Shown here piece by piece: positions 1 to 7,926 of a stretch of 36,345 nucleotides of DNA. The position numbers were made by a program, and so were the translations under genes. The notes beneath the pieces are model-generated. The model had not been told where the DNA came from, did no database searches, and saw only the letters and a program-made list of their open reading frames with translations. The stretch lies in assembly GCF_002155905.1 (NCBI RefSeq), contig NZ_MUMF01000263.1:10937-47281 (forward strand), given 5' to 3'. Numbering within the stretch: position 1 is the first letter of the stretch; every line of letters begins with the position of its first letter. This stretch comes from Streptomyces tricolor. Its GTDB lineage: Bacteria; Actinomycetota; Actinomycetes; Streptomycetales; Streptomycetaceae.

Positions 1-26
1 GGTCGGCCCGAGGCATCCGGGCGTCT

Positions 27-707
27 TCAGGCCACGAGCGATTCGTCCGCGAGGAACTTCTCCACGAACTCCAGTGTCCGACGGTCGAAGTCGGCGTACT
101 GGGCCTCGCGTTCGGCGCCCGTGACCGCGTCGCCGACGAGCAGATTGCCCTCGTCGTCGACGCGCTGCGGTCGCTCCTCGGCGTCGAGGAGCAGGCCCAC
201 GGTGGAGCGTGAGAAGCCGCAGTACAAGGCGATGCCCTCGCTCAGGGTGGCCTCAAGGACGGACTGCATTCCCTGTGCGATGGGATCGTCGGCGGTGGCG
301 CCGGCCAGGCCGAGCCACAGGATGCGCTTGCCGGCCAGGCGGGGCTTGCTGCGGCCGTAGGCGAACCCGTAGTTCCACACGCGGTCGATCCATCCCTTGA
401 GGACTGCCGGCACGCTCTGCCAGTACACGGGGAAGACGGCGACGATGACATCGGCGTCGAGGATGCGCCGCATATGAGCATGTGTCTCTTCCGAGTACCT
501 CTTCTCCCGGTTGCCCCAGTCCGGCTGGTCCTCCACGTTCATCCGAGGGTCGAATCCCTCGGCGTGCAGGTCGAGCAGATCGATGCGGTATCCGGCGGCT
601 CCGAGGCGGGCGGCCGCACGGCGGGCGGTGTGTGCGGTGAGGGAATCGCTACGGTGGTGTGCGACGACCACGAGGGCTGTTCCGGCGTCACCGGTGTGCT
701 GAGGCAC
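27..707 (-). CDS. Flavodoxin-fold NAD(P)H oxidoreductase (quinone reductase family)
   Basis: This 226-residue protein has the Flavodoxin_2 fold used by NAD(P)H:quinone oxidoreductases of the MdaB/KefF/YheR type. These cytosolic FMN or FAD enzymes make two-electron reductions of quinones. Visible family signs are the N-terminal beta strand (ALVVVAHHRSDS), the central VFPVYWQSVPAVLKGWIDRV flavin-site segment (roughly residues 90-110) and a conserved W-N-Y-G-F-A-Y-G stretch. I chose the GTG at 705-707 because a good SD (GGGAGA) lies just upstream. The longer frame starting at 791 runs through the divergent promoter region and has no SD. The gene is divergent from the AraC-type regulator at 820, which probably controls it. 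The fold is clear; the substrate is not. Confidence 0.85.
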   Translation of the reverse strand: MPQHTGDAGTALVVVAHHRSDSLTAHTARRAAARLGAAGYRIDLLDLHAEGFDPRMNVEDQPDWGNREKRYSEETHAHMRRILDADVIVAVFPVYWQSVPAVLKGWIDRVWNYGFAYGRSKPRLAGKRILWLGLAGATADDPIAQGMQSVLEATLSEGIALYCGFSRSTVGLLLDAEERPQRVDDEGNLLVGDAVTGAEREAQYADFDRRTLEFVEKFLADESLVA

Positions 708-763
708 AGTGTCTCCCGACTGGACTCGATGTGTTCGGTGAGTCCAGTACAACCGGGGCCGTG

Positions 764-809
764 TAGATGATCCATGGGAGAAAGTCTCCAAGGCATAGGA
801 GATCGTCTA
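764..809. promoter_or_regulatory. Inverted repeat in the divergent promoter region
   Basis: The segment GTAGATGATC (763-772) is mirrored by GATCGTCTAC (801-810) with one mismatch, and a second perfect inverted repeat GGAGA-AAG-TCTCC (777-789) sits between them. The only gap between the divergent oxidoreductase and AraC-type gene is 708-819, so both promoters and the regulator's operator should be here. That this is the operator is inference. Confidence 0.4.
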
Positions 810-819
810 CGATTCCCCT

Positions 820-1749
820 ATGGATCCCTTGAGTTCGCTGCTGAGCGGCATCCGGGCCGAGGGCTCGGTCGTCAGCCATGCCGTCCTGAAGGCGCCCTGG
901 ACCATCCGCTTCGCCGACGGCGCACCGCTCACCATGGTCACCGTGCTGCGCGGGGGCGGCAGCCTGCTGCTGCCCGACGGCACCGAGCGGGTGATCGCCG
1001 CAGGCGACACGGCCATCGTGCGCGGCCCCGCACCGTTCCATCTCGCAGACGAGCCCGCCGCCGTCCACCGCCCCCGCGCGGAGTACGAGATCAACTGCTT
1101 CGCCGCACAATCCCCGTGCTCAGTACAAGCGTTGGGCGGGATCAACTGGGGCACCGACACGGGCGGAGCCACGGCACTCATTGTGGGTGCCTACCGCGCC
1201 TCCGGCCATCGCCACGAACGGCTCCTGCGCGCGCTGCCGCCCGTTCTTGTCGTCACCGAGGACGCCGAAGTCTGCGCCTGGCTGGAGAGTTCAGCCGCCG
1301 ACGCCGCACGGCTCTCCTCCGGTTCGCAGGCGCTGATGGACCGGCTCCTGGACTGGGCTCTGGTGTGCACGCTGCGCACCTGGTTCGAGCGGTCGGGTGA
1401 CGACGCTCCGAGCTGGTATCGCGGCCTCGCCGACCCGGTCCTGGCGCCCGCCCTGCACGCCTTCCACGACCGGCCCGCCGATGCATGGACAGTCGCGTCG
1501 CTCGCCGCGCAAGCCGGCGTCTCCCGGGCGCTGTTCGCCAGACGCTTCACCGAACTGATGGGCCGCCCGCCCCTCGCCTACCTCACCGAGTGCCGCATGG
1601 ACGAAGCCGAGGCCCTCCTTGCCGACACCGACCTCAGCATCGCCCAGATCGCGAAGACCGTCGGATACGCCGACGCCTTCGGCTTCAGCGCCGCTTTCAA
1701 ACGCCACAAAGGCCTGAGTCCCAGTACGTTCCGCGCTGCGGCGGCGTGA
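820..1749 (+). CDS. AraC-family regulator with N-terminal cupin domain
   Basis: A 309-residue transcription factor. Residues about 1-185 form an AraC-type cupin sensor domain (ADGAPLTMVTVLRGGG at the start, then LPDGTERVIAAGDTAIVRGPAP). Residues about 205-305 contain the double helix-turn-helix: the first helix pair is in TVASLAAQAGVSRALFARRF, and the second carries the family pattern LLADTDLSIAQIAKTVGYAD followed by FSAAFKRHKGLSPSTFR. The ATG at 820 starts directly at the sensor domain. It is divergent from the flavodoxin-fold oxidoreductase, a pairing common for regulators of electrophile or quinone-detoxifying reductases. The ligand cannot be read from sequence. Confidence 0.9.
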   Translation: MDPLSSLLSGIRAEGSVVSHAVLKAPWTIRFADGAPLTMVTVLRGGGSLLLPDGTERVIAAGDTAIVRGPAPFHLADEPAAVHRPRAEYEINCFAAQSPCSVQALGGINWGTDTGGATALIVGAYRASGHRHERLLRALPPVLVVTEDAEVCAWLESSAADAARLSSGSQALMDRLLDWALVCTLRTWFERSGDDAPSWYRGLADPVLAPALHAFHDRPADAWTVASLAAQAGVSRALFARRFTELMGRPPLAYLTECRMDEAEALLADTDLSIAQIAKTVGYADAFGFSAAFKRHKGLSPSTFRAAAA

Positions 1750-1794
1750 CCTACAGCGCGCGGCGGCAAGGACGCGGCCTCCGGCGCCGGCCGC

Positions 1795-2373
1795 CTGCTC
1801 CTTCCACCGCGCTGCGTCAACTGGTAGCGGCCGACACCGAACTGCGTCTCACCGTTGAAGTCGTCGTTGGCCTGGTGCCCGGCCTGTTCGGCGGCCCGCA
1901 CGAAGGCCGAGGCGAGGGGATGCCCCGGACCTGCCGTCGCTGACCGTCAGTGGTCCGCCGACCCCGTGGTAGATGTCCTCGCCGCGCTCGTTGTCCTCCG
2001 AGCGTCCGAAGTACGGGAGTACGTCGGCGTAACCCCAGCCGGTCGCCCCGGCCGCCGCCCGTCCGTCGTAGTCGGCGCGATTGCCCCGGATGTAGATCAC
2101 CGCGTTGATCGAGCTGGAGCCGCCGAACACCTTGCCCCTGGGCAGGTAGGTCCGCCGCCCGCCGATGCCGGGTTCCGGGTCGGAGTCGAGGTCCCAGTCC
2201 AGCTCGGACTTGAACAGCTGCGGGAAGGCGGCCGGGACGTGGATCTCCTGTGCTGTGTCGGGGCCGCCGGCCTCGATCAGCGCGACCCGCACGTCGGGGT
2301 CCTCCGAGAGTCGCGCCGCGAGAACGCAGCCTGCGGACCCGGCGCCGACGATGACGTAGTCGTACATGCTCAT
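1795..2373 (-). pseudogene. GMC oxidoreductase (choline dehydrogenase-like), frameshifted N-terminal fragment
   Basis: The start is clear: AAGGGACGGG precedes ATG at 2371-2373, giving MSMYDYVIVGAGSAGCVLAA, the FAD-binding Rossmann motif of GMC oxidoreductases. The conserved LPRGKVFGGSSSINAVIYIR signature follows. The frame breaks at a CCCC run (plus strand 1923-1926): removing one base joins LTVSDGRSG to HPLASAFVRAAEQAGHQAND in the next frame, which runs through FNGETQFGVGRYQLTQR. Similarity then stops near 1800, so only about 190 of the usual 500-550 residues remain. The FAD cradle is present, but the substrate domain and catalytic His are absent. It was probably the last gene of the operon with the hydrolase and BVMO remnants upstream. 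Confidence 0.85.
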
Positions 2374-2449
2374 CCCGTCCCTTGAAGGAATACAGCGTGG
2401 TGGCGAACGAAGAGGCGGCGCCGGCCCCGGTGAGTCCGGCCCGTCCTGG

Positions 2450-3370
2450 TTACCGGGGCGAACGCGCCGGATCGAGGACGCGTGCGAGGAAGTCGAGCTG
2501 GTCGGCCAGCACTCGCCGCTGTCCCGGTCCGGCGTAGACATCCAGGTGGTCCACGGGGTACTCGCGCAGCTCCCCTCGCCGGCCGGCCTTCCGGGCGGTC
2601 CGCCGGGCCGCCCCGGCCGGTGCGATGCGGTCCTCCGTGCCGATCTGCACGAGGACCGGGCAGGCCCAAGCGCCCGGCGAAGGTGGTGGGCCGGTTCAGG
2701 CCGACCTTCAGCGCCGCGCGTGCGCACACCTCGTTGCGGAAGGCGGGACGGGCGAACGACGCGCAGATCTCCTGCGCGCGGGGGACGCCCATCATGGCCA
2801 GCGACCCGGGCTCCGCTACGACCGGTACGTGGTGCGGCGGCCGAGCGGTCAGGGCGCGAGCGGCGTCACGCAGCCCGTGCCCGGCCAGGCGCAGCAGCCG
2901 GCCGACCCCGGCTGGCGCACGACATGGGCCAGCGAGGCGAGACCGTCGGTCACGGGCGTCAGCGAGACCACCGCCGCGACACGGGCGTCCTGGGCGGCGA
3001 CGACGAGGGCGTGGCCGCCCGCGTACGACACCCCTCACAGCACGACCCGGTCCGGGTCGACGCCGGGCAGCCGCCGGGCGGCCGCGAGGGCCGCGTGGTA
3101 GTCCTGCCGCTGGCGGCGGACCGAGACGTCCTGGCGGGGGGTGCCGTCGGAGTCGCCGAAGCCCCGGTAGTCGAAGACGAATGCGTCGATGCCGGCTTCG
3201 GCGAAGCCCTCGGCGTAGTTCAGCAGGCCGCTGTCCCGGGTGCCGCCGAAGCCGTGGGCCATGACCACGCAGGGCCGTCCGCCCGGGCCGGTCAGGGCGT
3301 CGCTGCCGGCCGGCACGTGCCAGGCGGCGCAGCGGGCGCCATGGCTGACGAAGGTGAGGTCGCGCTTCAC
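2450..3370 (-). pseudogene. Alpha/beta hydrolase, inactivated by a stop and two frameshifts
   Basis: The start is GTG at 3368-3370, overlapping the BVMO stop as GTGA. The first part reads as an intact X-Pro dipeptidyl-peptidase-like alpha/beta hydrolase (CVVMAHGFGGTRDSGLLNYA, then AFVFDYRGFGDSDGTPRQ). An in-frame TGA at 3035-3037 falls where family members have Trp in the nucleophile elbow region (RVVL-stop-GVSYAGGHALVVAA, so GVSYAGG replaces the usual G-x-S-x-G context). A one-base loss near 2911 shifts the frame into AGVGRLLRLAGHGLRDAARAL. A compensating shift between about 2660 and 2690 returns it to QIGTEDRIAPAGAARRTARK, and the frame ends at the normal C-terminus (HLDVYAG...LDFLARVLDPARSPR). 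All three lesions need to be real for the call. The full gene length is still visible. Confidence 0.85.
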
Positions 3371-4440
3371 CGTGCCGCCTCCGGCCGGGCCGACGGCACC
3401 GGGCCGCCGGCGGTGAAGCGGAGGGCGCTGTCCTCGACCGGTCCCTCACGCAGCCGCTCGACGTCCCTCTCGTACGCCATCTCCACCGTCCATGGGGGCC
3501 GCTCGTCCCCGCCCGCGGGAACTCCCTGATGCCTCGTAGGACGTAGTTCGACCTCAGATCCATGTATGGCACCCGTTCGACGGTCGGGTCGTCGAGGACG
3601 GCTGCGACGGTGTCGTAGCCGTGGGCGTCCATGTGGTCGAGCAGGCGGCAGAAATGCTCGCAGACCAGATCGACCTTGAGCGTCCACGAGAGGTTGGTGT
3701 AGCCGAGCGCGAAGACGAGGTTCGGCACGCCGGAGAGCATCATCGCCTTGTACGCCATGGTGTCCGAGGGTTTCGTCTCGCGGCCGTCGACGCTCAGCCG
3801 GATTCCGCCGAAGGGCGACATGGTGAGCCCGGCCGCGGTGACGGCGATGTCGGCGGTCAGTTCCTGGCCGGACTTCAGCAGGATGCCGGTCTTGGTGAAC
3901 CGGTCGATGTGGTCGGTGACGACCGAGGCCCGCCCGGCCGAGGTCGCCTCGAACAGATCGCCGTCGGGCACCACGCACAGCCGCTGGTCCCAGGGGGCGT
4001 AGCGCGGGGTGAAGTGGGTGTCGATGTCGAAGTGCCGGGGGAGTTGCCGGCGCACGTTGGCGATGAGCAGTCTGCGCATGAGTTTCGGCATGCGCCGGCT
4101 GGCCTTGTAGATCGCGCGCGTGAACAGGATGTTTTTGCGGCGGACCATCCGGTGCGCCCGTTCGTGGCCGACCAGTTTCCGCAGCGCGTGGGCCAGGGAG
4201 TCATGGGCCGGCATCGAGAACACATAGCTGGGTGAGCGCTGCAGCATGGTGACGTGGCCGGCGGTGCGGGCCATCGAGGGGATGAGGGTGATGGCCGTGG
4301 CACCGCTGCCGATCACGACGACCCGCTTGCCGGTGTGGTCGAGCTCCGCCGGCCAGTGCTGCGGATGGATCACCGTGCCGGCGAAGTCCTCGATGCCCGG
4401 GAACTCCGGTGGGAATCCGGCGTCGTGGTCGTGCTCCAGT
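3367..4440 (-). pseudogene. Type I Baeyer-Villiger monooxygenase (EthA-like), 5'-truncated and frameshifted
   Basis: The fragment carries the BVMO fingerprint FxGxxxHxxxWP as FAGTVIHPQHWP, then the NADPH-binding Rossmann motif VVVIGSGATAITL and LQRSPSYVFSMPAHDS, all very close to EthA-type enzymes. Upstream of about 4437 recognisable coding ends: the N-terminal FAD-binding GxGxxG domain is missing. A one-base loss near 3505 shifts LRGIREFPRAG out of frame. The true C-terminus continues in another frame as ERPPWTVEMAYERDVERLR to the stop that overlaps the hydrolase start. No active enzyme can be made. Its substrate was probably a ketone or cyclic ketone, with the hydrolase opening the ester or lactone; that is inferred from the gene partners. 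Confidence 0.88.
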
Positions 4441-4444
4441 CGGG

Positions 4445-4601
4445 GGCAGGCGTGCGACGCGTGCGAAGGCTGCCTGCGATCGCCCTGCCGGCCCTGCTCC
4501 GCCGCTTCCCCACGCTCACACTCGCCGTCCCCGAAACGGCCCTCCGCTTCCGCCAGGGCTCAACGGTCTACGGCGTGGAGGCCCTGCCGGTCGCCTGGTG
4601 A
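4445..4601 (+). pseudogene. Cytochrome P450 C-terminal fragment
   Basis: The plus strand reads ALPALLRRFPTLTLAVPE then LRFRQGSTVYGVEALPVAW and a stop at 4599-4601. This is the standard C-terminus of actinobacterial (CYP105/107-like) P450s, the part after the heme-Cys loop and L helix. Nothing of the heme loop or any upstream P450 sequence is present. The fragment abuts the truncated 5' end of the minus-strand BVMO remnant at about 4440. Confidence 0.75.
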
Positions 4602-5144
4602 CCGCCGGCCCCGCCGCCTGACCCTGGTTCTTCCGCACCGCGCACATATGTGCCGTAACACAGGACGTTGGCGTGGCCGGCGGGACGACCTGCGTCCGCG
4701 GGCGAACATTTTTGCGCGCGGGCCCGTAGGAACGGCCTGGTGGTGCTTCATCAGGTTCTGGCTCGGTTCCGGGCAGAGGGCGGTCGCAGGTGGTGCAGGT
4801 GCCGGTCCAGCGCCTCAGCAGGTGATGGTGGCCGGCCCGACCGGTGACGGGGTTCCGGCTCGTGCGCGGTTCCACGGCACTGCGCACAAGCCGGAGAGCA
4901 GACGAAAGGCGCCACAGCCCTGGCGGTCCGACGGACCCCACCAGCTGCAGCAGACACCGTCGGCGACCCGGCCGCCGCCTCTGCTGTCCGTTCGGCCCGG
5001 CAGACGCCGAGGGGCCGCCGCGCTTCCTGGCGACATGTGGCGCGGTGGCACAGTCTCGTTTTCCGGTCACGGGAACGGTTCTGACTCCCGACCCACGGCA
5101 GCCCCCCGCTTGCTGCCCACCTGTAATCAACCCCGTTCGTTTCA
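4602..5144. other. Non-coding stretch between P450 remnant and LPMO promoter
   Basis: I recognise no gene here. Long frames cross it on both strands, but none has a family match, an SD-supported start or a sensible boundary. GC content drops only towards 5100-5160, where the LPMO promoter begins. Confidence 0.5.
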
Positions 5145-5172
5145 TTGACATTTCACTCAGAAGTCCTACCGT
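5145..5172 (+). promoter_or_regulatory. Predicted promoter of the LPMO gene
   Basis: TTGACA at 5145-5150 and TACCGT at 5167-5172 are separated by 16 bases, a good housekeeping-sigma promoter by Streptomyces standards. The -10 element directly abuts the CebR-like palindrome, so a bound repressor would cover the transcription start. The sequence elements are seen; their function is inferred. Confidence 0.6.
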
Positions 5173-5186
5173 TGGGAGCGCTCCCA
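5173..5186. promoter_or_regulatory. CebR-type operator (perfect 14-bp palindrome)
   Basis: The sequence TGGGAGCGCTCCCA is a perfect palindrome and identical to the consensus box bound by CebR, the LacI-family cellobiose/cellotriose-responsive repressor of Streptomyces cellulolytic genes. It lies 33 bases upstream of the LPMO start and immediately after the -10 element, the expected place for repression. Confidence 0.85.
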
Positions 5187-5219
5187 TGACAGCTTGCCAC
5201 TGGAAGGAGTTCCCCCCAC

Positions 5220-5894
5220 ATGCGCAAACAGAGTCCGTTAACCGGGCGTTCGCGGTCGTCCCTCCGCCGGCCGCTCCAGGCGCTCGCCATGCTGTTCGCC
5301 GTGGTTGTCGGCGCACTGACCTGGTCGGCTCCCGCCCAGGCCCACGGCACCGTCGTCGACCCCGCTTCCCGCGCGTACCAGTGCTGGAAGACGTGGGGCA
5401 GCAACCACACGAACCCGGCCATGCAGACCGAGGACCCCATGTGTTGGCAGGCCTTCCAGGCCAACCCCGACACCATGTGGAACTGGATGAGCGCGCTCCG
5501 CGACGGCCTCGGTGGCCAGTTCCAGGCGCGGACCCCCGACGGGACGCTCTGCAGCAACAACCTCTCGCGGAACGCCAGCCTGAACAAGCCCGGGCCGTGG
5601 AGGACCACCACCGTCGGCAACAACTTCACGGTCCACCTGTACGACCAGGCGTCCCACGGTGCCGACTACTTCAAGGTCTACGTGAGCAAGCAGGGCTTCA
5701 ACCCCAAGACCCAGACCCTGGGCTGGGGCAACCTTGACTTCATCACGCAGACCGGCCGCTTCGCCCCGGCGCAGGACATCACGTTCCCCGTCCAGACCTC
5801 CGGCTACACCGGACACCACATCCTGTTCGTGATCTGGCAGGCCTCGCACCTCGACCAGGCCTACATGTGGTGCAGCGACGTGAACTTCGGCTGA
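5220..5894 (+). CDS. Secreted AA10 lytic polysaccharide monooxygenase
   Basis: A 224-residue single-domain LPMO. It is a secreted copper enzyme that oxidatively cleaves chitin or cellulose chains. A basic N-region and a hydrophobic core are followed by signal peptidase cleavage at AQA|H, so the mature protein starts with His42, the first ligand of the copper histidine brace. His146 (YDQASHGADYF) is the second. Cys55, Cys75, Cys111 and Cys218 can form two disulfides. By alignment to CBP21- and CelS2-type enzymes, the axial position appears to be Tyr215 (QAYMWCSDV) rather than the usual Phe. There is no carbohydrate-binding module. ATG 5220 follows GGAAGGAG with a 10-base spacer. The CebR-like box upstream suggests induction by cello-oligosaccharides and hence a role on cellulose. 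Confidence 0.95.
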   Translation: MRKQSPLTGRSRSSLRRPLQALAMLFAVVVGALTWSAPAQAHGTVVDPASRAYQCWKTWGSNHTNPAMQTEDPMCWQAFQANPDTMWNWMSALRDGLGGQFQARTPDGTLCSNNLSRNASLNKPGPWRTTTVGNNFTVHLYDQASHGADYFKVYVSKQGFNPKTQTLGWGNLDFITQTGRFAPAQDITFPVQTSGYTGHHILFVIWQASHLDQAYMWCSDVNFG

Positions 5895-5924
5895 GCCGGG
5901 GAGCGCCGCACACGGCACCGACCT

Positions 5925-5957
5925 CGGCCGGGCGGCCGGTAACCCGCCGCCCGGCCG
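5925..5957 (+). terminator. Strong stem-loop after the LPMO gene
   Basis: CGGCCGGGCGGC (5925-5936) pairs perfectly with GCCGCCCGGCCG (5946-5957) across a 9-base loop, 30 bases after the LPMO stop. There is no T-tract, which is usual for Streptomyces intrinsic terminators. Confidence 0.75.
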
Positions 5958-6344
5958 ACCGAGCTGCGTCGGGGAGGGGAACCCATGTGGTCACCCTGCC
6001 CCGACGGCAAAACCTTGGTCAGCGCCCCGCGGCTCATCGGGGCGCCAGGACCACGATCCTGCCGGAGGCGAGGGACGTCGCCGCCGTCAGGCCGGAGTCG
6101 CGCAGCGTCTCGGCCACCGAGGTACCGACCGGCCTGCTTCACGGCGTGATCCGGGTCCGGATGCCCCCGACCTCGTCGCCGGCCCGGGCAGCGGGGCAAC
6201 TGGCCGACCGCTACGAGATCACCGGCCCCACCCCCATCTCTTGCCGGAACCTGCACCACCTGCGGCCGCCCCTGCCGGAGAACCAGAGCCAGAACCTGAC
6301 GAAGCACTACCAGAGGGTGGCTCTCCGATCAGGCCGGGAACGCC
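5958..6344. other. Gene-free stretch between two terminators
   Basis: I see no supported gene in this stretch. One plus frame reads weakly protein-like (LADRYEITGP), but it has no start, no SD and no family match. Confidence 0.5.
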
Positions 6345-6378
6345 AGAAGGGGCTCGGCCGGGTGGCCGCGCCCCTTCT
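6345..6378 (-). terminator. Stem-loop terminator of the AOC-barrel gene
   Basis: AGAAGGGGC (6345-6353) pairs with GCCCCTTCT (6370-6378). The interior adds a second stem CGGCC/GGCCG with a four-base loop. It lies 23 bases beyond the stop of the minus-strand gene ending at 6402. Confidence 0.7.
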
Positions 6379-6401
6379 CGTACCCCCGTCGGCGGGGCGC
6401 G

Positions 6402-6881
6402 TCAGCGGACGATCTCGGCGCGGATGCGCTCGTCCGGGGTGGCGATGTCCCAGTAGGAGGCGGTGCCGCTCGCGCCTTTGTAGACGCCGGTGCCACCGGT
6501 GATGGCCATCTCGAGCTCCGGCGCTCCCCTTTCCCAGAGGGCCTGCATGGTCAGGGAGCCCTTCTCGAGCCGGGCTGTGATCACGCATTGCGACGTCTGC
6601 TTGTCGCCTTCTATGCGGACGACCTCGCACGTACCGCCCCCGAGTCCGACGATGCGGCCGTCCCTCGACGTGGTGCCGGAGAAGGCGTTCATGTCGCCCT
6701 GGCTCGGCCCTGCCGCGCCGACGTCGACCGACTCGTACTGGAGGTTCTCGACCTTGAGTTCGAGGACCTCGACGCGCTTCTTCGGTGCCGCCGCCGTGTC
6801 GGCGGCACCGGCACTGCCGACGGCGAGGACGCCGAGGGTGGCGGCGGCCAGGGAGACGGCGACGAACCTCTTCATGGGCAT
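6402..6881 (-). CDS. Secreted allene oxide cyclase-barrel / dirigent-like protein
   Basis: A 159-residue protein with an Sec signal peptide (MPMKRFVAVSLAAATLGVLA, predicted cleavage after GSAGA) and a barrel domain resembling the allene oxide cyclase/dirigent superfamily. Typical parts are FSGTTSRDGRIVGLGGGTCEV, SQCVITARLEKGSLTMQALW and the closing MAITGGTGVYKGASGTA turn. Bacterial members are mostly uncharacterised; plant relatives cyclise an epoxide or steer radical coupling. GAGGGG sits 7 bases before the ATG at 6879-6881. The upstream in-frame ATG at 6917 would place extra residues before the signal peptide. The gene is monocistronic, between a terminator and a long gene-poor region. The fold call is good; the function is unknown. 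Confidence 0.8.
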   Translation of the reverse strand: MPMKRFVAVSLAAATLGVLAVGSAGAADTAAAPKKRVEVLELKVENLQYESVDVGAAGPSQGDMNAFSGTTSRDGRIVGLGGGTCEVVRIEGDKQTSQCVITARLEKGSLTMQALWERGAPELEMAITGGTGVYKGASGTASYWDIATPDERIRAEIVR

Positions 6882-7261
6882 GATGAATCCCCTCGCGATG
6901 GAACTTCCGTGCGGCACAGGGCACTTGAACTGCTCTGTGCGACGGTTACGACGCTATGGCGGGCGGGATCCCTACGTCCAAGACGAATATCGCTATGGCG
7001 TCATGCCACGGGAGGCATGGCGGGCACACTCGTTGTCACCGGAGCGTTGGTCTGGTGGCGAGGGATGGGGGGAGTTCTGACGCTGCGTGGGTGGTGATCG
7101 AGCCGTCGCTGCGCCTGCGGGGCGGGCTCGTGGCCGGTGGCGGGATCACGCCAGGTCCTTGAGAGCCGGGGCGCCCGACACCTCGCGCCCCGTCCTCCGC
7201 TGAATGCCGCCGGCTGCACGAGGCGCCGCCACTTCGCCGCGCCGGTGGCGCGTACGCCGAG
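6882..7261. other. Upstream region of the AOC-barrel gene, no gene seen
   Basis: This should contain the minus-strand promoter of the AOC-barrel gene. CGCTATGGCG occurs twice (about 6951 and 6989) as a short imperfect direct repeat. No coding region is supported. Confidence 0.4.
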
Positions 7262-7926
7262 ATGCAGGCCGGGCCGGCCGCCCATGCCCGGACCGGCTCC
7301 TGCGTCGGCGAGGCACCGGCCGCAACCCCGGACGAGCCCGTGCCCGCAGCGCCGGAACACACTGGAGCGGAACCCGCGGCACCAACCGCACACCACGCCG
7401 TCCCCGTGCTCGCGGCGGCCGGCACCACGCCGCCGGTACGCGCCGAGTCCGGCGCCGCGCGCGCCCGACTGCGTCCCGGGGCGGACGACCCGTCCGGGAC
7501 GAGGAACCGCTGCAACTGCGCCAGCAGCTGCGGATGGCCGCCTGCCAGTTGGTGACGTCCGTGCAGGGGCAGTGGCAGCTGAAGAAACCCGAGAACCGGT
7601 GCCTGCTGAGCACGATCCGGGCGGCCGGCCGGAGGCGGATGACCGGTACGTACTGGCTGCTGCTGCTCACCACCGAGCGGGAGGTCTTCGGCAGTCGGCG
7701 CGGCCAGCGGGCCGGCAAGTTCTATGAGGTGCTGGAGCAGATGCTGGCCAGCACCTGCCGGAGGCTCCCGGCCGGCCCGAGGAAGTCGCCCCCGCCGACT
7801 GACCGCCGGACGGCTTCGAGTGAGGAGGTTCCCCGGTCGTACATAGGGAGCGGGGACGGACGGCCGCTCCTGGCCGCTCGACGCAGCGGAACGCCGCAGG
7901 CGCCACGCTCGCTGGGCGACGGCTAG
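7262..7926 (+). pseudogene. Possible frameshifted hypothetical gene
   Basis: Two plus-strand frames show the strong G/C third-position bias of real Streptomyces genes: one from about 7262 to 7490 (Ala/Pro-rich, HTGAEPAAPTAHHAVPVLAA), the other from about 7490 to the stop at 7924-7926. The second contains LRQQLRMAACQLVTSVQGQ and TGTYWLLLLTTEREVFGSRR. Joining them needs one frameshift near 7490. I see no SD-supported start and recognise no family, so this could be a decayed gene, two fragments or chance. A shorter intact reading could begin at ATG 7534 (about 130 residues). Confidence 0.3.

Noticed and set aside
4246..5148. Plus-strand frame of 300 codons
   Set aside because: It crosses the BVMO remnant and the non-coding stretch, has no family match, and uses a different frame from the P450 fragment.
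5958..6344. Peptide resembling a Ser/Thr kinase start (LADRYEITGP)
   Set aside because: No start, no glycine-rich loop afterwards and no further kinase motif; treated as chance.
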